From JBHIEE01 sp046760445 (GTDB taxonomy: Bacteria; Acidobacteriota; Aminicenantia; JdFR-78): a stretch of 50,970 bases of DNA. The position numbers and the translations under genes are program-made. The notes under the pieces were generated by a model that had not been told where the DNA came from, ran no database searches, and saw only the letters and a program-made list of their open reading frames with translations. The stretch spans positions 1 to 50,970 of the forward strand of contig JBHIEE010000005.1 in NCBI GenBank assembly GCA_046760445.1. Reading direction: 5' to 3'. How positions within the stretch are numbered: position 1 is the stretch's first letter; each line of letters opens with the position of its first letter. Of this stretch, positions 23,923 to 33,661 are shown in pieces.

Positions 23923-26649
23923 ATGAAAAAAATAAGGATTTTTATTTCAAGTATTTTAATTATTATTTTCTTTTCATTTGGTTTAATTCTTCAGGCAAAA
24001 AAAATTGATGAAGAAAGTACAAAATTAATTAAAGAGTATACCACTTCCGAGAGATTTTTAAATGAGTTAATTGATCATATTCCTCAATCTGAGGTGCCTT
24101 CTCCAAGAGATGTTTTAGGTTATATTGTGGGTACTCCAAAGAAATTAATTTATTATGGTGATATTATAAAATATATGAAAACCTTGGCTGAAAAATCAAA
24201 GAATGTTGAAATATTTCCAATAGGGGAGACAAATGAAGGAAGAATAATGTATATCGTTGTGGTTGCTTCAGAAGAGACAATTCAAAATTTAGACGAGTAT
24301 AAAGCTTATACTGATGCTTTAGCTGATCCTCGAGAAACTCCTGAAAATAAAGCTAAAGAAATAATTAAAATAGCCAAACCAATTTATTACATCAGTTGCA
24401 ATCTTCATTCCTGGGAAACAGGCAGCGCTGAGATGTCAATGGAATTGGCTTATCGGTTGGCTGTTTCTGATCATCCTTTTATCAAAACAATTCGAGAGAA
24501 TTGTATTGTTCTCATTACTCCTAGTCTTGAACCAGATGGTCATGACCGGTTTACTAATTGGTATTATCGCTATACTAAGGATATTACTGATGAGAGATCA
24601 AGATTTCCTGGTCCTCCTTACTGGGGAAAATATGTATTTCATGATAATAACCGTGATATTACTGTTACCCAGAATTTAACTAAAAATGTAATTAAAACTT
24701 TCTTAGAATGGTATCCTCAAGTAACGCATGATTTGCATGAATCAATTCCTTATCTTTATATTTCAACGGGCACTGGTCCTTACTATCCTTCCTTAGATCC
24801 AATTGTCATTAATGAATGGCAGTGGTTAGCTCATTGGGAAGTAACTGAACTAACTAAAATGGGAATGCCAGGAGTATGGACTCATGGATTTTATACTGGC
24901 TGGTATCCCGGATATTTGCTTTGGGTAGGAAACCTCCATAATGCAATTGGTCGATTTTATGAGACTTTCGGCAATGGAGGAGCAACTACTATGGAGAGAA
25001 CTTTAAAAAGAGAAGAGGAAGAAGGATTTATGAGCAGATTTAATTTTACCCGGAGAGAGTGGTATCGGCCCTGGCCACCAGATAAAAAAATAACCTGGTC
25101 AATTAGAAATAATATTAATTATCAGCAGAGCGGAGTTTTAGCTGCGTTAAATTTAGTTGCCTTAAATAGAGAGACTATCCTTTATAATTTCTGGAAAAAA
25201 GCAAAAAATGCTATTGAAAAAGGTAAAAATGAACCCCCTTATGCCTGGATAATTCCTACTGATCAAAAACATCCAGTAGAAATGACCAATATTTTAAATT
25301 TATTAATGTTTCAAGGAGTTGAAATTCATCAAGTTCAAAAAGAGATAAAAGTCAAAGAAGGAACTTTTCCTAAAGGGAGTTATATTATCCGAATGGATCA
25401 ACCTTATCGCGTCTATGCAAAGACAATGTTGGAAGTCCAAAACTATCCTCCAGATGCGGGCAGACCTTATGACGATGCTACCTGGACCTTAGGCTATATG
25501 TATGATGTAAAGACAGTAAAAATTGATGATCCTAAGATTTTAAATGTACCTATAGTTCTTGTAAAATATCCTATAAAGTATGAAGGGAAAATATTTGGTC
25601 GAATACCAAAATATGCTTATGTAATTCCTCACCAAGCAATGAATAATTTAATTACTGTTAGAATATTGCTTAAAAATTATAAAATCTATGCAGCTGAAAA
25701 ACCTTTTGAAGCTGATAAACGCAATTTCCCGGCTGGTTCGTTTATTCTTATAGCCAATGAGAATAAAGAAGAACAGTATCAAAAAATTGCTTCAGTAGCT
25801 AAAAATTTAGGTTTGACAGTGTATTCAATTAATAAAAAAATAGAAGTAGAAAAACATGAACTTGAGTTTCCTCGAGTAGCTCTTTATCATACCTGGATTT
25901 ATACCCAGGATTCAGGCTGGGTGAGATTTACTTTTGATCAATATCAAATTCCATACAAGTTAATCTCTAAAGATAGACTAAGAAAAGGAAATTTAAAGCA
26001 AGAGTTTGATGTTATTTTAATTCCTCATCAAAGCTCATTTATTCAGGCAAAAAATATCGTTCATGGAATTGACCCAGCGTTGGGACCAATTCCTTACAAT
26101 AAAACTGACCAGTTCAAATATATAGGAGATATTGATCAAAGTGAAGATATTACAGGAGGAATGGGTTTTGAAGGACTTCTCAATTTACAAAAATTTGTTA
26201 ATGAAGGAGGAATGTTAATTACTCTTGGCTCAGCTAGTAAACTTCCCTTGGAATTTGGTCTTGTCCGCCATATTGAAATTGCTCGAACAACTAAGTTATT
26301 GGTTCCTGGCTCAATTTTAAAAGGAGAAAAAGTAAAGGGAGATAGCCCAATCCTTTATGGGTATGAAAAAAATTTTCCTATTTATCATGGTTCCGGATTT
26401 ATGTTCAGAATTCCTAAAGAAGAGAAAAAATACATTATTGCCAAATACGCTGACAGTAAAGACTTGTGCTTAAGTGGCTTAGTTAAAGGAGAAAAAGAAA
26501 TCAAAGGCAAAGCAGCAATTGTGGATGTTCCTATTAACAAAGGACATATTGTAATGTTTAATTTTAATCCACTTCACAGATTCCAAACAAAAGTTGATTT
26601 TATGCTCGTTTTCAATATTCTACTAAATTATAATCACTTAGAGAACTAA
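23923..26649 (+). CDS. secreted M14-family zinc carboxypeptidase
   Basis: A 908-residue exported protein with a signal peptide (hydrophobic core about residues 5-22). The peptidase domain spans roughly 70-400. Zinc ligands are visible as H162-x2-E165 in NLHSWETGSAEMS, with a later HDLHESIPYLY segment supplying the third ligand region. The C-terminal half (about 450-900) has no catalytic motif I recognise. It includes PHQSSF and GGMGFEGLLNLQKFVNEGG, the latter like the glutamine-amidotransferase-type domain often found after large M14 domains. It probably degrades peptides or modified amino-acid polymers outside the cell. Stands alone, with a GGGAGG site. Confidence 0.88.
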   Translation: MKKIRIFISSILIIIFFSFGLILQAKKIDEESTKLIKEYTTSERFLNELIDHIPQSEVPSPRDVLGYIVGTPKKLIYYGDIIKYMKTLAEKSKNVEIFPIGETNEGRIMYIVVVASEETIQNLDEYKAYTDALADPRETPENKAKEIIKIAKPIYYISCNLHSWETGSAEMSMELAYRLAVSDHPFIKTIRENCIVLITPSLEPDGHDRFTNWYYRYTKDITDERSRFPGPPYWGKYVFHDNNRDITVTQNLTKNVIKTFLEWYPQVTHDLHESIPYLYISTGTGPYYPSLDPIVINEWQWLAHWEVTELTKMGMPGVWTHGFYTGWYPGYLLWVGNLHNAIGRFYETFGNGGATTMERTLKREEEEGFMSRFNFTRREWYRPWPPDKKITWSIRNNINYQQSGVLAALNLVALNRETILYNFWKKAKNAIEKGKNEPPYAWIIPTDQKHPVEMTNILNLLMFQGVEIHQVQKEIKVKEGTFPKGSYIIRMDQPYRVYAKTMLEVQNYPPDAGRPYDDATWTLGYMYDVKTVKIDDPKILNVPIVLVKYPIKYEGKIFGRIPKYAYVIPHQAMNNLITVRILLKNYKIYAAEKPFEADKRNFPAGSFILIANENKEEQYQKIASVAKNLGLTVYSINKKIEVEKHELEFPRVALYHTWIYTQDSGWVRFTFDQYQIPYKLISKDRLRKGNLKQEFDVILIPHQSSFIQAKNIVHGIDPALGPIPYNKTDQFKYIGDIDQSEDITGGMGFEGLLNLQKFVNEGGMLITLGSASKLPLEFGLVRHIEIARTTKLLVPGSILKGEKVKGDSPILYGYEKNFPIYHGSGFMFRIPKEEKKYIIAKYADSKDLCLSGLVKGEKEIKGKAAIVDVPINKGHIVMFNFNPLHRFQTKVDFMLVFNILLNYNHLEN

Positions 26650-26710
26650 TAATGAATAAAAATCCCAAATCTCAAATTCCAAGCTCCAAACAATATTTGG
26701 AATTCTACTG
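26650..26710. repeat. half-copy of intergenic repeat, left of parAB
   Basis: AAATCCCAAATCTCAAATTCC followed by AAGCTCCAAACAATAT (26681-26696). The last 16 bases recur exactly at 28444-28459, on the other side of parAB. Confidence 0.6.
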
Positions 26711-26836
26711 AACAAAGCAAGGTGTATATTCTTTATTATCAATAACTTAAGTTTATGTCGGCATGCCGACATAAAATAAAAAAGTCTTGATTTTTTAGAA
26801 ATAATGTTTTATAAATGAAAAAAGAGGTTTTAATAG

Positions 26837-27595
26837 GTGATAATAACTATTGCCAATCAAAAAGGTGGGGTAGGGAAGACTACCACGGCAATTAACATTT
26901 CAGCAGCCTTAGCTTTTATGGGATATAAAACCCTTTTGATTGATATTGATCCTCAATCAAATAGTACAATTTCTTATATTGTTAACCCAGAAAAAATAGA
27001 AAAATCAGTGTATGAAGTTTTGACTAATTCAAATCTTAAATTTAATGAAATAATTATAAAAACTCCTGTCCCTGGGTTGGATTTAGCTCCTTCTAAAATT
27101 TCGATGGCAAAACTTGAATCTACTCTTTTAGGTGAAATTGACGGGCATTATCGACTAAAAGACAAAATTGAAGAGATAAGGAATAAGTATCAATATATAA
27201 TTATTGATACACCACCAACTCTTGGTCTAATAACTCTAAATGGATTAGTGGTAGCTACTCATATATTAATTCCTATTCAGCCTTCATATCTAACTTTAGA
27301 AGGTACAGATGATTTATTAGAAACAATTGACAAAGTAAAACAAAGAGCTAATCCCGATTTAAAAATCCTTGGTGTAGTAATTACACTTCTTGATCGAAGG
27401 ACAGTTATTGGAAAAGACGCGATAAAAAGAATAAAACAAGCTTTTGGAAAAAATGTTTTTCAGACAATGATTTCAAGAAGTGTCCGGTTAGAAGAAAGTC
27501 CAGCCTATAAAGAATCAATTTTTACTTTTGCTCCTAATTCGCCAGGAGCTTTGCAATATAAAAATTTAGTCGAGGAGATTATAAATCGTGCGTAG
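26837..27595 (+). CDS. parA: ParA-family chromosome partitioning ATPase
   Basis: A 252-residue deviant-Walker ATPase: NQKGGVGKTTTAINIS at residues 7-22, LLIDIDPQSNST, and IIIDTPPTLG. It forms a dynamic ATP-dependent gradient on DNA that segregates ParB-parS complexes. It lacks the N-terminal DNA-binding extension of plasmid type Ia ParA proteins, as chromosomal ParA does. GTG start at 26837 after AGAGGT. It overlaps parB by eight bases. No dnaA, gid or rnpA genes are nearby, unlike the usual origin-proximal setting. Confidence 0.92.
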   Translation: MIITIANQKGGVGKTTTAINISAALAFMGYKTLLIDIDPQSNSTISYIVNPEKIEKSVYEVLTNSNLKFNEIIIKTPVPGLDLAPSKISMAKLESTLLGEIDGHYRLKDKIEEIRNKYQYIIIDTPPTLGLITLNGLVVATHILIPIQPSYLTLEGTDDLLETIDKVKQRANPDLKILGVVITLLDRRTVIGKDAIKRIKQAFGKNVFQTMISRSVRLEESPAYKESIFTFAPNSPGALQYKNLVEEIINRA

Positions 27596-28415
27596 AAAAA
27601 TTGGTTTGCCTGAATCAGTAAAAATGCGTCATGACCCTCATTTCGTAGAACTAATATCTTCTGTTTCAAAGGGTCCATTAATTCGAATGATTAGTATTGA
27701 CAAAATTGTTCCCAATCCTAATCAGCCGAGAAATGAAATTGGAGATATTAGCGATTTAGCGGCTTCTATTCGAGCTAAAGGAATTATTGAGCCGATTATC
27801 GTTCGACCTAAAGGAGAAAAATATGAAATAATTTCTGGAGAAAGAAGATACCGTGCTGCTTTAGAAGCTGGTTTAAAAGAAATTCCAAGCATTGAAATGG
27901 ATGTTAGTGATAATGAGGCATTAGAATTGTCTTTAATTGAAAATCTCCAGAGAAAAGATTTGCATCCTTTTGAAGAAGCTCAGGGTTTAAGAGCTTTAGT
28001 AGAAATATATAGTTACAGTCACCAAGATATTGCAGAGAGAATTGGTAAATCAAGAACTTCAATTACTGAAACTCTAAGTTTGGATAAAATTCCATCTGAA
28101 GTGAAAAAACTATGCCTTCAATCTGGTATAAATGCGAAGACAATTTTGGTTCAGATCGCCCGGCAGCCAGATATGGAAAGAATGATAGAATTAATTAATA
28201 AAATTAAAAAAGAAAGATTTACTCGAGAAGACACTCGTGAATTCACCCGTCAAATAAAAGAAAAGAAAGTGAAGGTTAAACCTTTTGTTTTTAAGTTCAA
28301 GCCTCCTTCCAGAGAATTTTCACTAAACATAATGTTTAAAAAGCCTAAAGTAGAAAAACAAGAAATTATAAAAGTACTAGAAGAGTTAATAAAAAAGTTA
28401 AAAGAAGAACTTTAA
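27588..28415 (+). CDS. parB: ParB-family partitioning protein
   Basis: A 275-residue ParB. The N-terminal domain has IVPNPNQPR, then the CTP-binding motif ISGERRYRAALEAG and LSLIENLQRKDLHPFEEA. A helix-turn-helix follows (YSHQDIAERIGKSRTSITET), then a shorter, basic C-terminal dimerisation part. It binds parS and spreads as a CTP-dependent clamp. The GTG start at 27588 lies inside parA. I saw no canonical parS palindrome in the window. Confidence 0.92.
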   Translation: MRRKIGLPESVKMRHDPHFVELISSVSKGPLIRMISIDKIVPNPNQPRNEIGDISDLAASIRAKGIIEPIIVRPKGEKYEIISGERRYRAALEAGLKEIPSIEMDVSDNEALELSLIENLQRKDLHPFEEAQGLRALVEIYSYSHQDIAERIGKSRTSITETLSLDKIPSEVKKLCLQSGINAKTILVQIARQPDMERMIELINKIKKERFTREDTREFTRQIKEKKVKVKPFVFKFKPPSREFSLNIMFKKPKVEKQEIIKVLEELIKKLKEEL

Positions 28416-28424
28416 ACAAATAAA

Positions 28425-28470
28425 ATCCTAAAGCTCAAATCCTAAGCTCCAAACAATATCTCAGGAATTC
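28425..28470. repeat. half-copy of intergenic repeat, right of parAB
   Basis: AAATCCTAAAGCTCAAATCC followed by AAGCTCCAAACAATAT (28444-28459) and AGGAATTC. It is a direct copy of the sequence at 26660-26705. Confidence 0.6.
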
Positions 28471-28669
28471 ATTTGTACTTTCCTGATATTTAGATTAATT
28501 TTTATTTTGGTTTACATAATATTTCTTATCCGACTCAATTATATTTAATTTCTAACGATTTTTTATCATATTGATATACAATAAGTTGCACAAAAACTTT
28601 GAGAGGTTAGCTTTTCGCTATCAATTTTACTTGGTTTGTTTCGAAATTAATTAAGAACTGCGAGAAACG
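28471..28669. other. intergenic between parB and phosphodiesterase
   Basis: AT-rich convergent region. AAACTTT (28594-28600) and AAAGTTT (28672-28678) could close a long weak stem that also pairs TTTTCGC with GCGAGAAA. This may serve as a terminator, but there is no clear T run. No gene seen. Confidence 0.35.
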
Positions 28670-29209
28670 TTAAAGTTTCCAATTTTCTTTTTCCATTATT
28701 ATCTTCTCAGTCAATAATTCAATTATTTTAATACTGATTACACCATTCTGACATTCTAAAATAGCAAAACTTGGTGGATACCTTTTTTTGTCCACTGATT
28801 TAAGATGCCCTGGATTAATCAATAAAATTCTTTCCTCTTCTCTGATCTCAGGTATGTGAGTGTGCCCGAAAAGAATAACATCAATATCTTTTTTCGTTCT
28901 TAACTCTTCAGGTTTTAAGTCAACAAGCAAATCATTAGGATGAGAATGAAGAGAATGGGTTAAAAGAAAACGCAGACCTTCGAATTCTTTTATTAATCGA
29001 TTAGGTGGCCCTGGTTGAAAGTAACACTCCTCATAAACTCCAGGAACTTTTAACCAATTCAAGCCCCCTAACTCAAAAGATTCAATGTCAGCAATATCAT
29101 CTCCTAAATGAATAAATAAGTTTACCTTAAGCTGTTTCATTTTAGAAACAGTTAGGTTTAAGTTTTGAATATTTCCGTGAGTATCACTCACTATGCCGAT
29201 TTTAATCAT
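28670..29209 (-). CDS. YfcE/MJ0936-type metallophosphoesterase
   Basis: A 179-residue calcineurin-like phosphodiesterase. The five metal motifs are SDTHGN, HLGDD, LLTHSLHSH, GHTHIPE and a final INPGH. Such enzymes hydrolyse phosphodiesters in vitro; the natural substrate is often unknown. The size is that of the minimal YfcE-type enzyme with no extra domain. It converges on parB and is separated by 47 bases from the M28 gene upstream. Confidence 0.88.
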   Translation of the reverse strand: MIKIGIVSDTHGNIQNLNLTVSKMKQLKVNLFIHLGDDIADIESFELGGLNWLKVPGVYEECYFQPGPPNRLIKEFEGLRFLLTHSLHSHPNDLLVDLKPEELRTKKDIDVILFGHTHIPEIREEERILLINPGHLKSVDKKRYPPSFAILECQNGVISIKIIELLTEKIIMEKENWKL

Positions 29210-29256
29210 AGTAAACTAATACCTTAAGGCTGATATTTTTGTCAATTGGTTAACTA

Positions 29257-31323
29257 TTAATTGGCCTTGGGCATCAATTTTATTAATTCTGCTTTTTCAA
29301 GAATCTGATAATAGTCATACAAATCAGAGATATTTATTGGACCAAATTCAGCTGTGATAGCCCGAGCAATGTCTGAGACACTTCTTTTCCCATCTATAAA
29401 ATTAACAGCTTCATAAGCAGGCATACCTCTGATTTTTATTTTTTGAAGCATCTCCTCCCCTACTTTATATTTTAAATAATCAGAGAAAATAGGCCCCTTA
29501 AAATTTTCACTTCGAACAGGAATAATTTTGGAAAATTTTCTTTCTTCTTCAGTTATAATTGCTTTTTTAGGCTTAATTTTTAATTTTTTACAGAAATCTT
29601 TATAAATTTTTTCAGTTTCTTCTCTAAAAGATCGGCCTAGAATCGAAAGATGACGAGTTAAACTTTCTATTTCTTTTTTTTGTTTTAAATTTCGTACAAA
29701 TAAAAAGGTTGACCGAACTGCTTGTTCTTCTCTATTCAAAGAATGTTCAATTACATTTAATACCTGTTTGTATGCTTGATAAAGCTTTTCAGCGTCATTT
29801 TTTGATTCAAATATTTGAGTTAAGCTATCGTAATAATCATTGGCCAGTCGATTTAACCCATTTTTAGTGATTAACTGAGCCATGGCTAAGGCATCACTTT
29901 CTGAGGCATTAGCTAGATAAATAACTGATCCCAAAGCAATAAAGCAAACACGGCGGAGTTCAGAAGAATCTACTTTGTCAGGTGTATCTAAATTGGTGTG
30001 ATGGAAAATATCGTTATGTCCGAGCATAATAGCGGGAACTTTAATTGCTCCATCATTGAAAATGTAATGGTCACTTCCGCCACTGGCAGGTCTTATTTTA
30101 AAAACAAAAGGATGATTACTTCCATTAATGCTTTTGAGATCTAAGTCTTCTGCTAATTTAGCAAAATTTATCACTACATCATTCAAAAAACTCGGGATTG
30201 AATCAGGTGTACAGGTAATATTTAATATTCCACCAGTTTTATGCAAATCCTCGCCAATCATATCACAGTTTATAGTGGCAATAGTATTTTTGATTTGGTC
30301 TAAATGAGCTTTGATATAAGGCATAGTTCCCGCAAATTCTGGGACCCAAAGAAAGCGAATTGTTCGTTTGGAAGGATTAATTAACTTTTTATCGACCATA
30401 TTTTTAAGAGCCCGTGCCATTTCAACCATTCCTCCACTTCCACTAGCATTGTCATTAGTACTTGGTGTTGGATGACAAAGATGGCCAATAATTAGAACTT
30501 CTTGGTCAGGAAACTCGGTTCCTGGAAAAGAAGTAGTTAAAATTTCTACTTTGCTTTGATAATACTCAGCTTCAACCTCTGCTCTTAATATTACTTTCTT
30601 GCCTTGGTCAAGTAAACGTTTTAAATTCCAACCTTGAATTTTACTGATATTAAATCCAAAACCTATTTTGTCTTTATTTTCCCACTCTGGCCAGATAGCT
30701 GTATAGCGAACCATATTCGAGTAGCCAGGTCTAATTTCCGGAGGATACCAAGTAATCACTCCAAGAGCTCCTCTTTTTAATACGGCTTCTCTCATTACTG
30801 TGCCAGTATAAGCTGTGGCTAAAACAATTTTACCTTTAACATCTTTATTTTGATAAGATTCCTTCCCTACTCCAGTGCCGACATCAATTAATTCTGCTTC
30901 CACACTGCAGGAATTACTATGCTTTACCAGAGTAAGAGGCATTTCCCGGTAGGAACATAATTTAATCTTTTCAGGAGAAATCATCCACAATTCAGCACTT
31001 TTTGCCCTCCATCCAATAGGTGTTCGGTAGGTATAGTAATAAGTAGAGCCATTTGATGGCCAACTTTCAATAACAACATCTTTATAGCCAATTTTCTCAA
31101 GTTCTTTTTTAATCATAACAGCTGCTTTATGAAAGCCTTCTGAAGCCTGTATTCGGTCAAAATGAGATATCAAAGCAGTGTATTTAAAAGCAATTTCTCC
31201 TGAAATTTCCTCAATTAGGGCCTGTTTTAGCTTTTCACTGGCTAAGGGTTTCTCAGCCAGTCCAGAAGAAATAATCAATAAAAAACCTATAATAATAAAG
31301 ATTCCTCGCTTTAAGTAATTCAT
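29257..31323 (-). CDS. secreted M28-family aminopeptidase with PA domain
   Basis: A 688-residue exported protein, with signal peptide MNYLKRGIFIIIGFLLIISS. A protease-associated (PA) insert lies about residues 150-230 (KDVKGKIVLATAYTG and LKRGALGVITW). The M28 zinc site is HLCHPTPSTNDNASGSGG, then CDMIGED, GGSDHYIF and FHHTNLDTPDKVD. The last 60 residues (VNFIDGKRSVSDIARAITAE) resemble a PqqD-like helical fold. Start at 31323 is chosen for AGGAGAGG and the signal peptide; an in-frame upstream start at 31389 would bury the signal. Third gene of a unit with the barrel protein and the glycosidase. Confidence 0.87.
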   Translation of the reverse strand: MNYLKRGIFIIIGFLLIISSGLAEKPLASEKLKQALIEEISGEIAFKYTALISHFDRIQASEGFHKAAVMIKKELEKIGYKDVVIESWPSNGSTYYYTYRTPIGWRAKSAELWMISPEKIKLCSYREMPLTLVKHSNSCSVEAELIDVGTGVGKESYQNKDVKGKIVLATAYTGTVMREAVLKRGALGVITWYPPEIRPGYSNMVRYTAIWPEWENKDKIGFGFNISKIQGWNLKRLLDQGKKVILRAEVEAEYYQSKVEILTTSFPGTEFPDQEVLIIGHLCHPTPSTNDNASGSGGMVEMARALKNMVDKKLINPSKRTIRFLWVPEFAGTMPYIKAHLDQIKNTIATINCDMIGEDLHKTGGILNITCTPDSIPSFLNDVVINFAKLAEDLDLKSINGSNHPFVFKIRPASGGSDHYIFNDGAIKVPAIMLGHNDIFHHTNLDTPDKVDSSELRRVCFIALGSVIYLANASESDALAMAQLITKNGLNRLANDYYDSLTQIFESKNDAEKLYQAYKQVLNVIEHSLNREEQAVRSTFLFVRNLKQKKEIESLTRHLSILGRSFREETEKIYKDFCKKLKIKPKKAIITEEERKFSKIIPVRSENFKGPIFSDYLKYKVGEEMLQKIKIRGMPAYEAVNFIDGKRSVSDIARAITAEFGPINISDLYDYYQILEKAELIKLMPKAN

Positions 31324-31397
31324 TCTCTTCCCTCTCCTAATTAAAAACTTAAAGAATACTATTTTCTCTCTGATTTTTAGATAAGTCATTGATAATA

Positions 31398-32030
31398 TTA
31401 AAAATAGAATGATAAAATACCAGAGGCATAGAAACCATTTTGGAACCCTGTTTCTATCTTGATGTTCAATACATCTTTGATTTTAAATCTTAATCCAAGT
31501 GGAATGTGGAGAACAGGAAGTATCAAACTGACTTCATCTTCCTCTTCAACTTCGATATTTTGAACTAATTGGCCAGCAACGAAAATATTTAGTTTTCCCA
31601 CTCCAAGTCCAATTCCTAAATAAGGATTAATGGGCGAGTGATCAAAAAAATTGAAAACAGTAGAAATTGTTATTGAATATTGAGTAAAATTTATTCTACC
31701 TTTAATAGCCTTAGATTTTTTTTCGAATTGCCATATTCCAGAACCATCCATTTCCCCGTAATTTAAGGAAAGCAGAAAAATAGTAGAAATCACATTTCCT
31801 GCTCCTTCTTCATATTCCAGTCTTGTTCCATAGGTTGCTCCTTCTATTGAGGGACATTGATAAGTTAAACTATCCAATATTTCTTTAGGAATACCAAACC
31901 AGCCACCTCCTATTCCAAAAGACCATTTATTATTGAAGGATATTTCTTCTTTAATTTCTTGCGGGTAAGAAAATTGAATTAACAAAAATCCTGTGATCCA
32001 AATTAATAGAATTTTTTTTGTCTTGACCAT
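31398..32030 (-). CDS. predicted outer-membrane beta-barrel protein
   Basis: A 210-residue protein with a signal peptide (KKILLIWITGFLLIQFS). Alternating hydrophobic beta-strand patterns follow (WSFGIGGGWFGI, ISTIFLLSLNYGE, PYLGIGLGVGKLNIFVAG), and the C-terminus ends in an aromatic residue (SGILSFYF), as outer-membrane barrels do. No specific family recognised. One base after the glycosidase stop, so co-translated with it. Confidence 0.65.
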   Translation of the reverse strand: MVKTKKILLIWITGFLLIQFSYPQEIKEEISFNNKWSFGIGGGWFGIPKEILDSLTYQCPSIEGATYGTRLEYEEGAGNVISTIFLLSLNYGEMDGSGIWQFEKKSKAIKGRINFTQYSITISTVFNFFDHSPINPYLGIGLGVGKLNIFVAGQLVQNIEVEEEDEVSLILPVLHIPLGLRFKIKDVLNIKIETGFQNGFYASGILSFYF

Positions 32031-32031
32031 T

Positions 32032-33507
32032 TTATTTTTTAATCTTATCTTCTGTTAAAAAGTCTATATTAAAATCCAATTTCAATATTAATTGACTAAT
32101 TGACTTATTCTGGTGTTTCACAATTTCTTTTTCGAAATGATTTAACATTTTTACAAGCTCGGGGCTGCCATAAATCTTTAAGACCTTAGATAATTCCAGC
32201 ATATGTTCTATATCCTGTTTTGATAGAAGTCTATCTTTTTCTATTTCTTTCTGGGAGATTATTTCCTGACTTACTAAAAGAAATGGCTGCAAGCACTTGA
32301 GAGCTAACTCTCGAGCATACGAATTAACTAAAAGAATTGAATTTACTTCCGGAGCATATTTATAGTAAAAATCTATCAACTGATTCCCCTTAATAGTCTT
32401 TTTTAAAATATTGTCTCTTACTGATCTTAAGAGATTTACCTTTTCACCTAGTTTGTTTTCTTCTTCTTTTTCTTCTTCTTCCAAAGAAGTAATAATAGGA
32501 CACTGGTTGTCATCAGAAGGTGGCGGTTCTTCAGGTGGATATTTTCCTGCAATGAAATCCTTATATGTATAATATGCTTTTTTCGGAGTATAATTACTAT
32601 AAATTATTCCAAAATGTGGAACATTAGCCCGAGGATCATCAATAATTTCATAAAAAAAGATTTTATTAATATAAACTCGGCTCCTCATTCCTTGAAGAAA
32701 TTCAAGGTAATACTTTGACTGAATCTCCTCCCCTATTTCATCAGTATTCCAGCCCGTTTCTGTTATCCAGAAAGGTTTGTTATCCACTCCTTCTTCCTGC
32801 AATACTTTGATAACAGAAGGCTCTAACAAATATTGATCATTTTCCAATTTATCAAAAATGTATGTTGGTCCTCTCTTATCATAAATATGATGGGATATGA
32901 CATCTAAACGCTCTTTTCCTCCTTCTCTCAAAATAGCTCTCAACCATACATTCCATCTAGCTTCTTCAGAACTTAAATGAGCTAAGTCAGGACCAACAAT
33001 TTTACAAGTAGGATCAACAGACTTAGCAGCATTAGCTCCTGGGATAAGAATTTCATTTACATATTTATCTACTGTGCTAGCCCAGAACTCTTCTAAATTG
33101 GGCTCGTTCCAAAATGTCCAGTATTCAACTCTGTTTTTATATCGATTAACTACTTTTTTAACATAATCCTTCCAATAAGCCTTTTTTGAAGGTGGGAAAT
33201 TCTTTCCTTTTCCATTATTTGCCCAGGAAGGGGTATAAGCCAGAACACCTAAAATACTTAACCCTTTTGATCTAGCGTTATTAACTACTGAATCTATTAT
33301 AGACCAGTTAAAGTAATTATTTTTTGGTTCAATTTCATACCACAGAAAATCTATTCTTATCCATTTAATACCAGCATTTTTAATCATAGAAAGAACGCGA
33401 GAATCAGGAATATGAGCATTAATTCCATAAAGGGAAGGATCTTGCTGAGCAAAAGAGAAAAAAGAAAAGAAGAAAATAAAAGAAGCAAATAGTATTTTTT
33501 TTATCAT
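32032..33507 (-). CDS. secreted clan GH-A glycosidase with CFI-box-like C-terminus
   Basis: A 491-residue exported protein with signal peptide MIKKILFASFIFFFSFFSFA. The TIM-barrel domain (about 25-320) has catalytic acid E135 in FWNEPN and nucleophile E250 in WITETGW, as in GH5/GH39-type enzymes. A Pro-rich linker (PPEEPPPSDD) leads to a helical domain of about 160 residues. Its pattern (LLRSVRDNIL, LIDFYYKYAPEVNSI, ARELALKCLQPFLL) resembles the CFI-box C-terminal domain, although the leading CFIATAAYG is degenerate (CPIITS plus an acidic insert). Polysaccharide substrate unknown. First gene of the barrel/M28 unit. Confidence 0.82.
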   Translation of the reverse strand: MIKKILFASFIFFFSFFSFAQQDPSLYGINAHIPDSRVLSMIKNAGIKWIRIDFLWYEIEPKNNYFNWSIIDSVVNNARSKGLSILGVLAYTPSWANNGKGKNFPPSKKAYWKDYVKKVVNRYKNRVEYWTFWNEPNLEEFWASTVDKYVNEILIPGANAAKSVDPTCKIVGPDLAHLSSEEARWNVWLRAILREGGKERLDVISHHIYDKRGPTYIFDKLENDQYLLEPSVIKVLQEEGVDNKPFWITETGWNTDEIGEEIQSKYYLEFLQGMRSRVYINKIFFYEIIDDPRANVPHFGIIYSNYTPKKAYYTYKDFIAGKYPPEEPPPSDDNQCPIITSLEEEEKEEENKLGEKVNLLRSVRDNILKKTIKGNQLIDFYYKYAPEVNSILLVNSYARELALKCLQPFLLVSQEIISQKEIEKDRLLSKQDIEHMLELSKVLKIYGSPELVKMLNHFEKEIVKHQNKSISQLILKLDFNIDFLTEDKIKK

Positions 33508-33623
33508 CTCTTTTCAAATCTTTTTTGCATTCTAAATAAAATCAGGAAAAATGTCAAACTACATTTAATTTCTTGCTTTGATATTCCTTATTTAAAAAGA
33601 GTTTTTTTCAGATAAATAATTTA

Positions 33624-33652
33624 TTGACTTAATGTTAACCAGCTCTTATAAT
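33624..33652 (+). promoter_or_regulatory. promoter of nfeD
   Basis: TTGACT (33624-33629), 17 bp, perfect TATAAT (33647-33652). The ATG at 33662 is nine bases past the -10. The in-frame ATG at 33632 lies inside the promoter and cannot be the start. Confidence 0.75.
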
Positions 33653-33661
33653 TTAATTAGA

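Noticed and set aside
28416..28669. possible parS site near parB
   Set aside because: No sequence close to TGTTTCACGTGAAACA was found; TTTCGAAATT-like words are not convincing.
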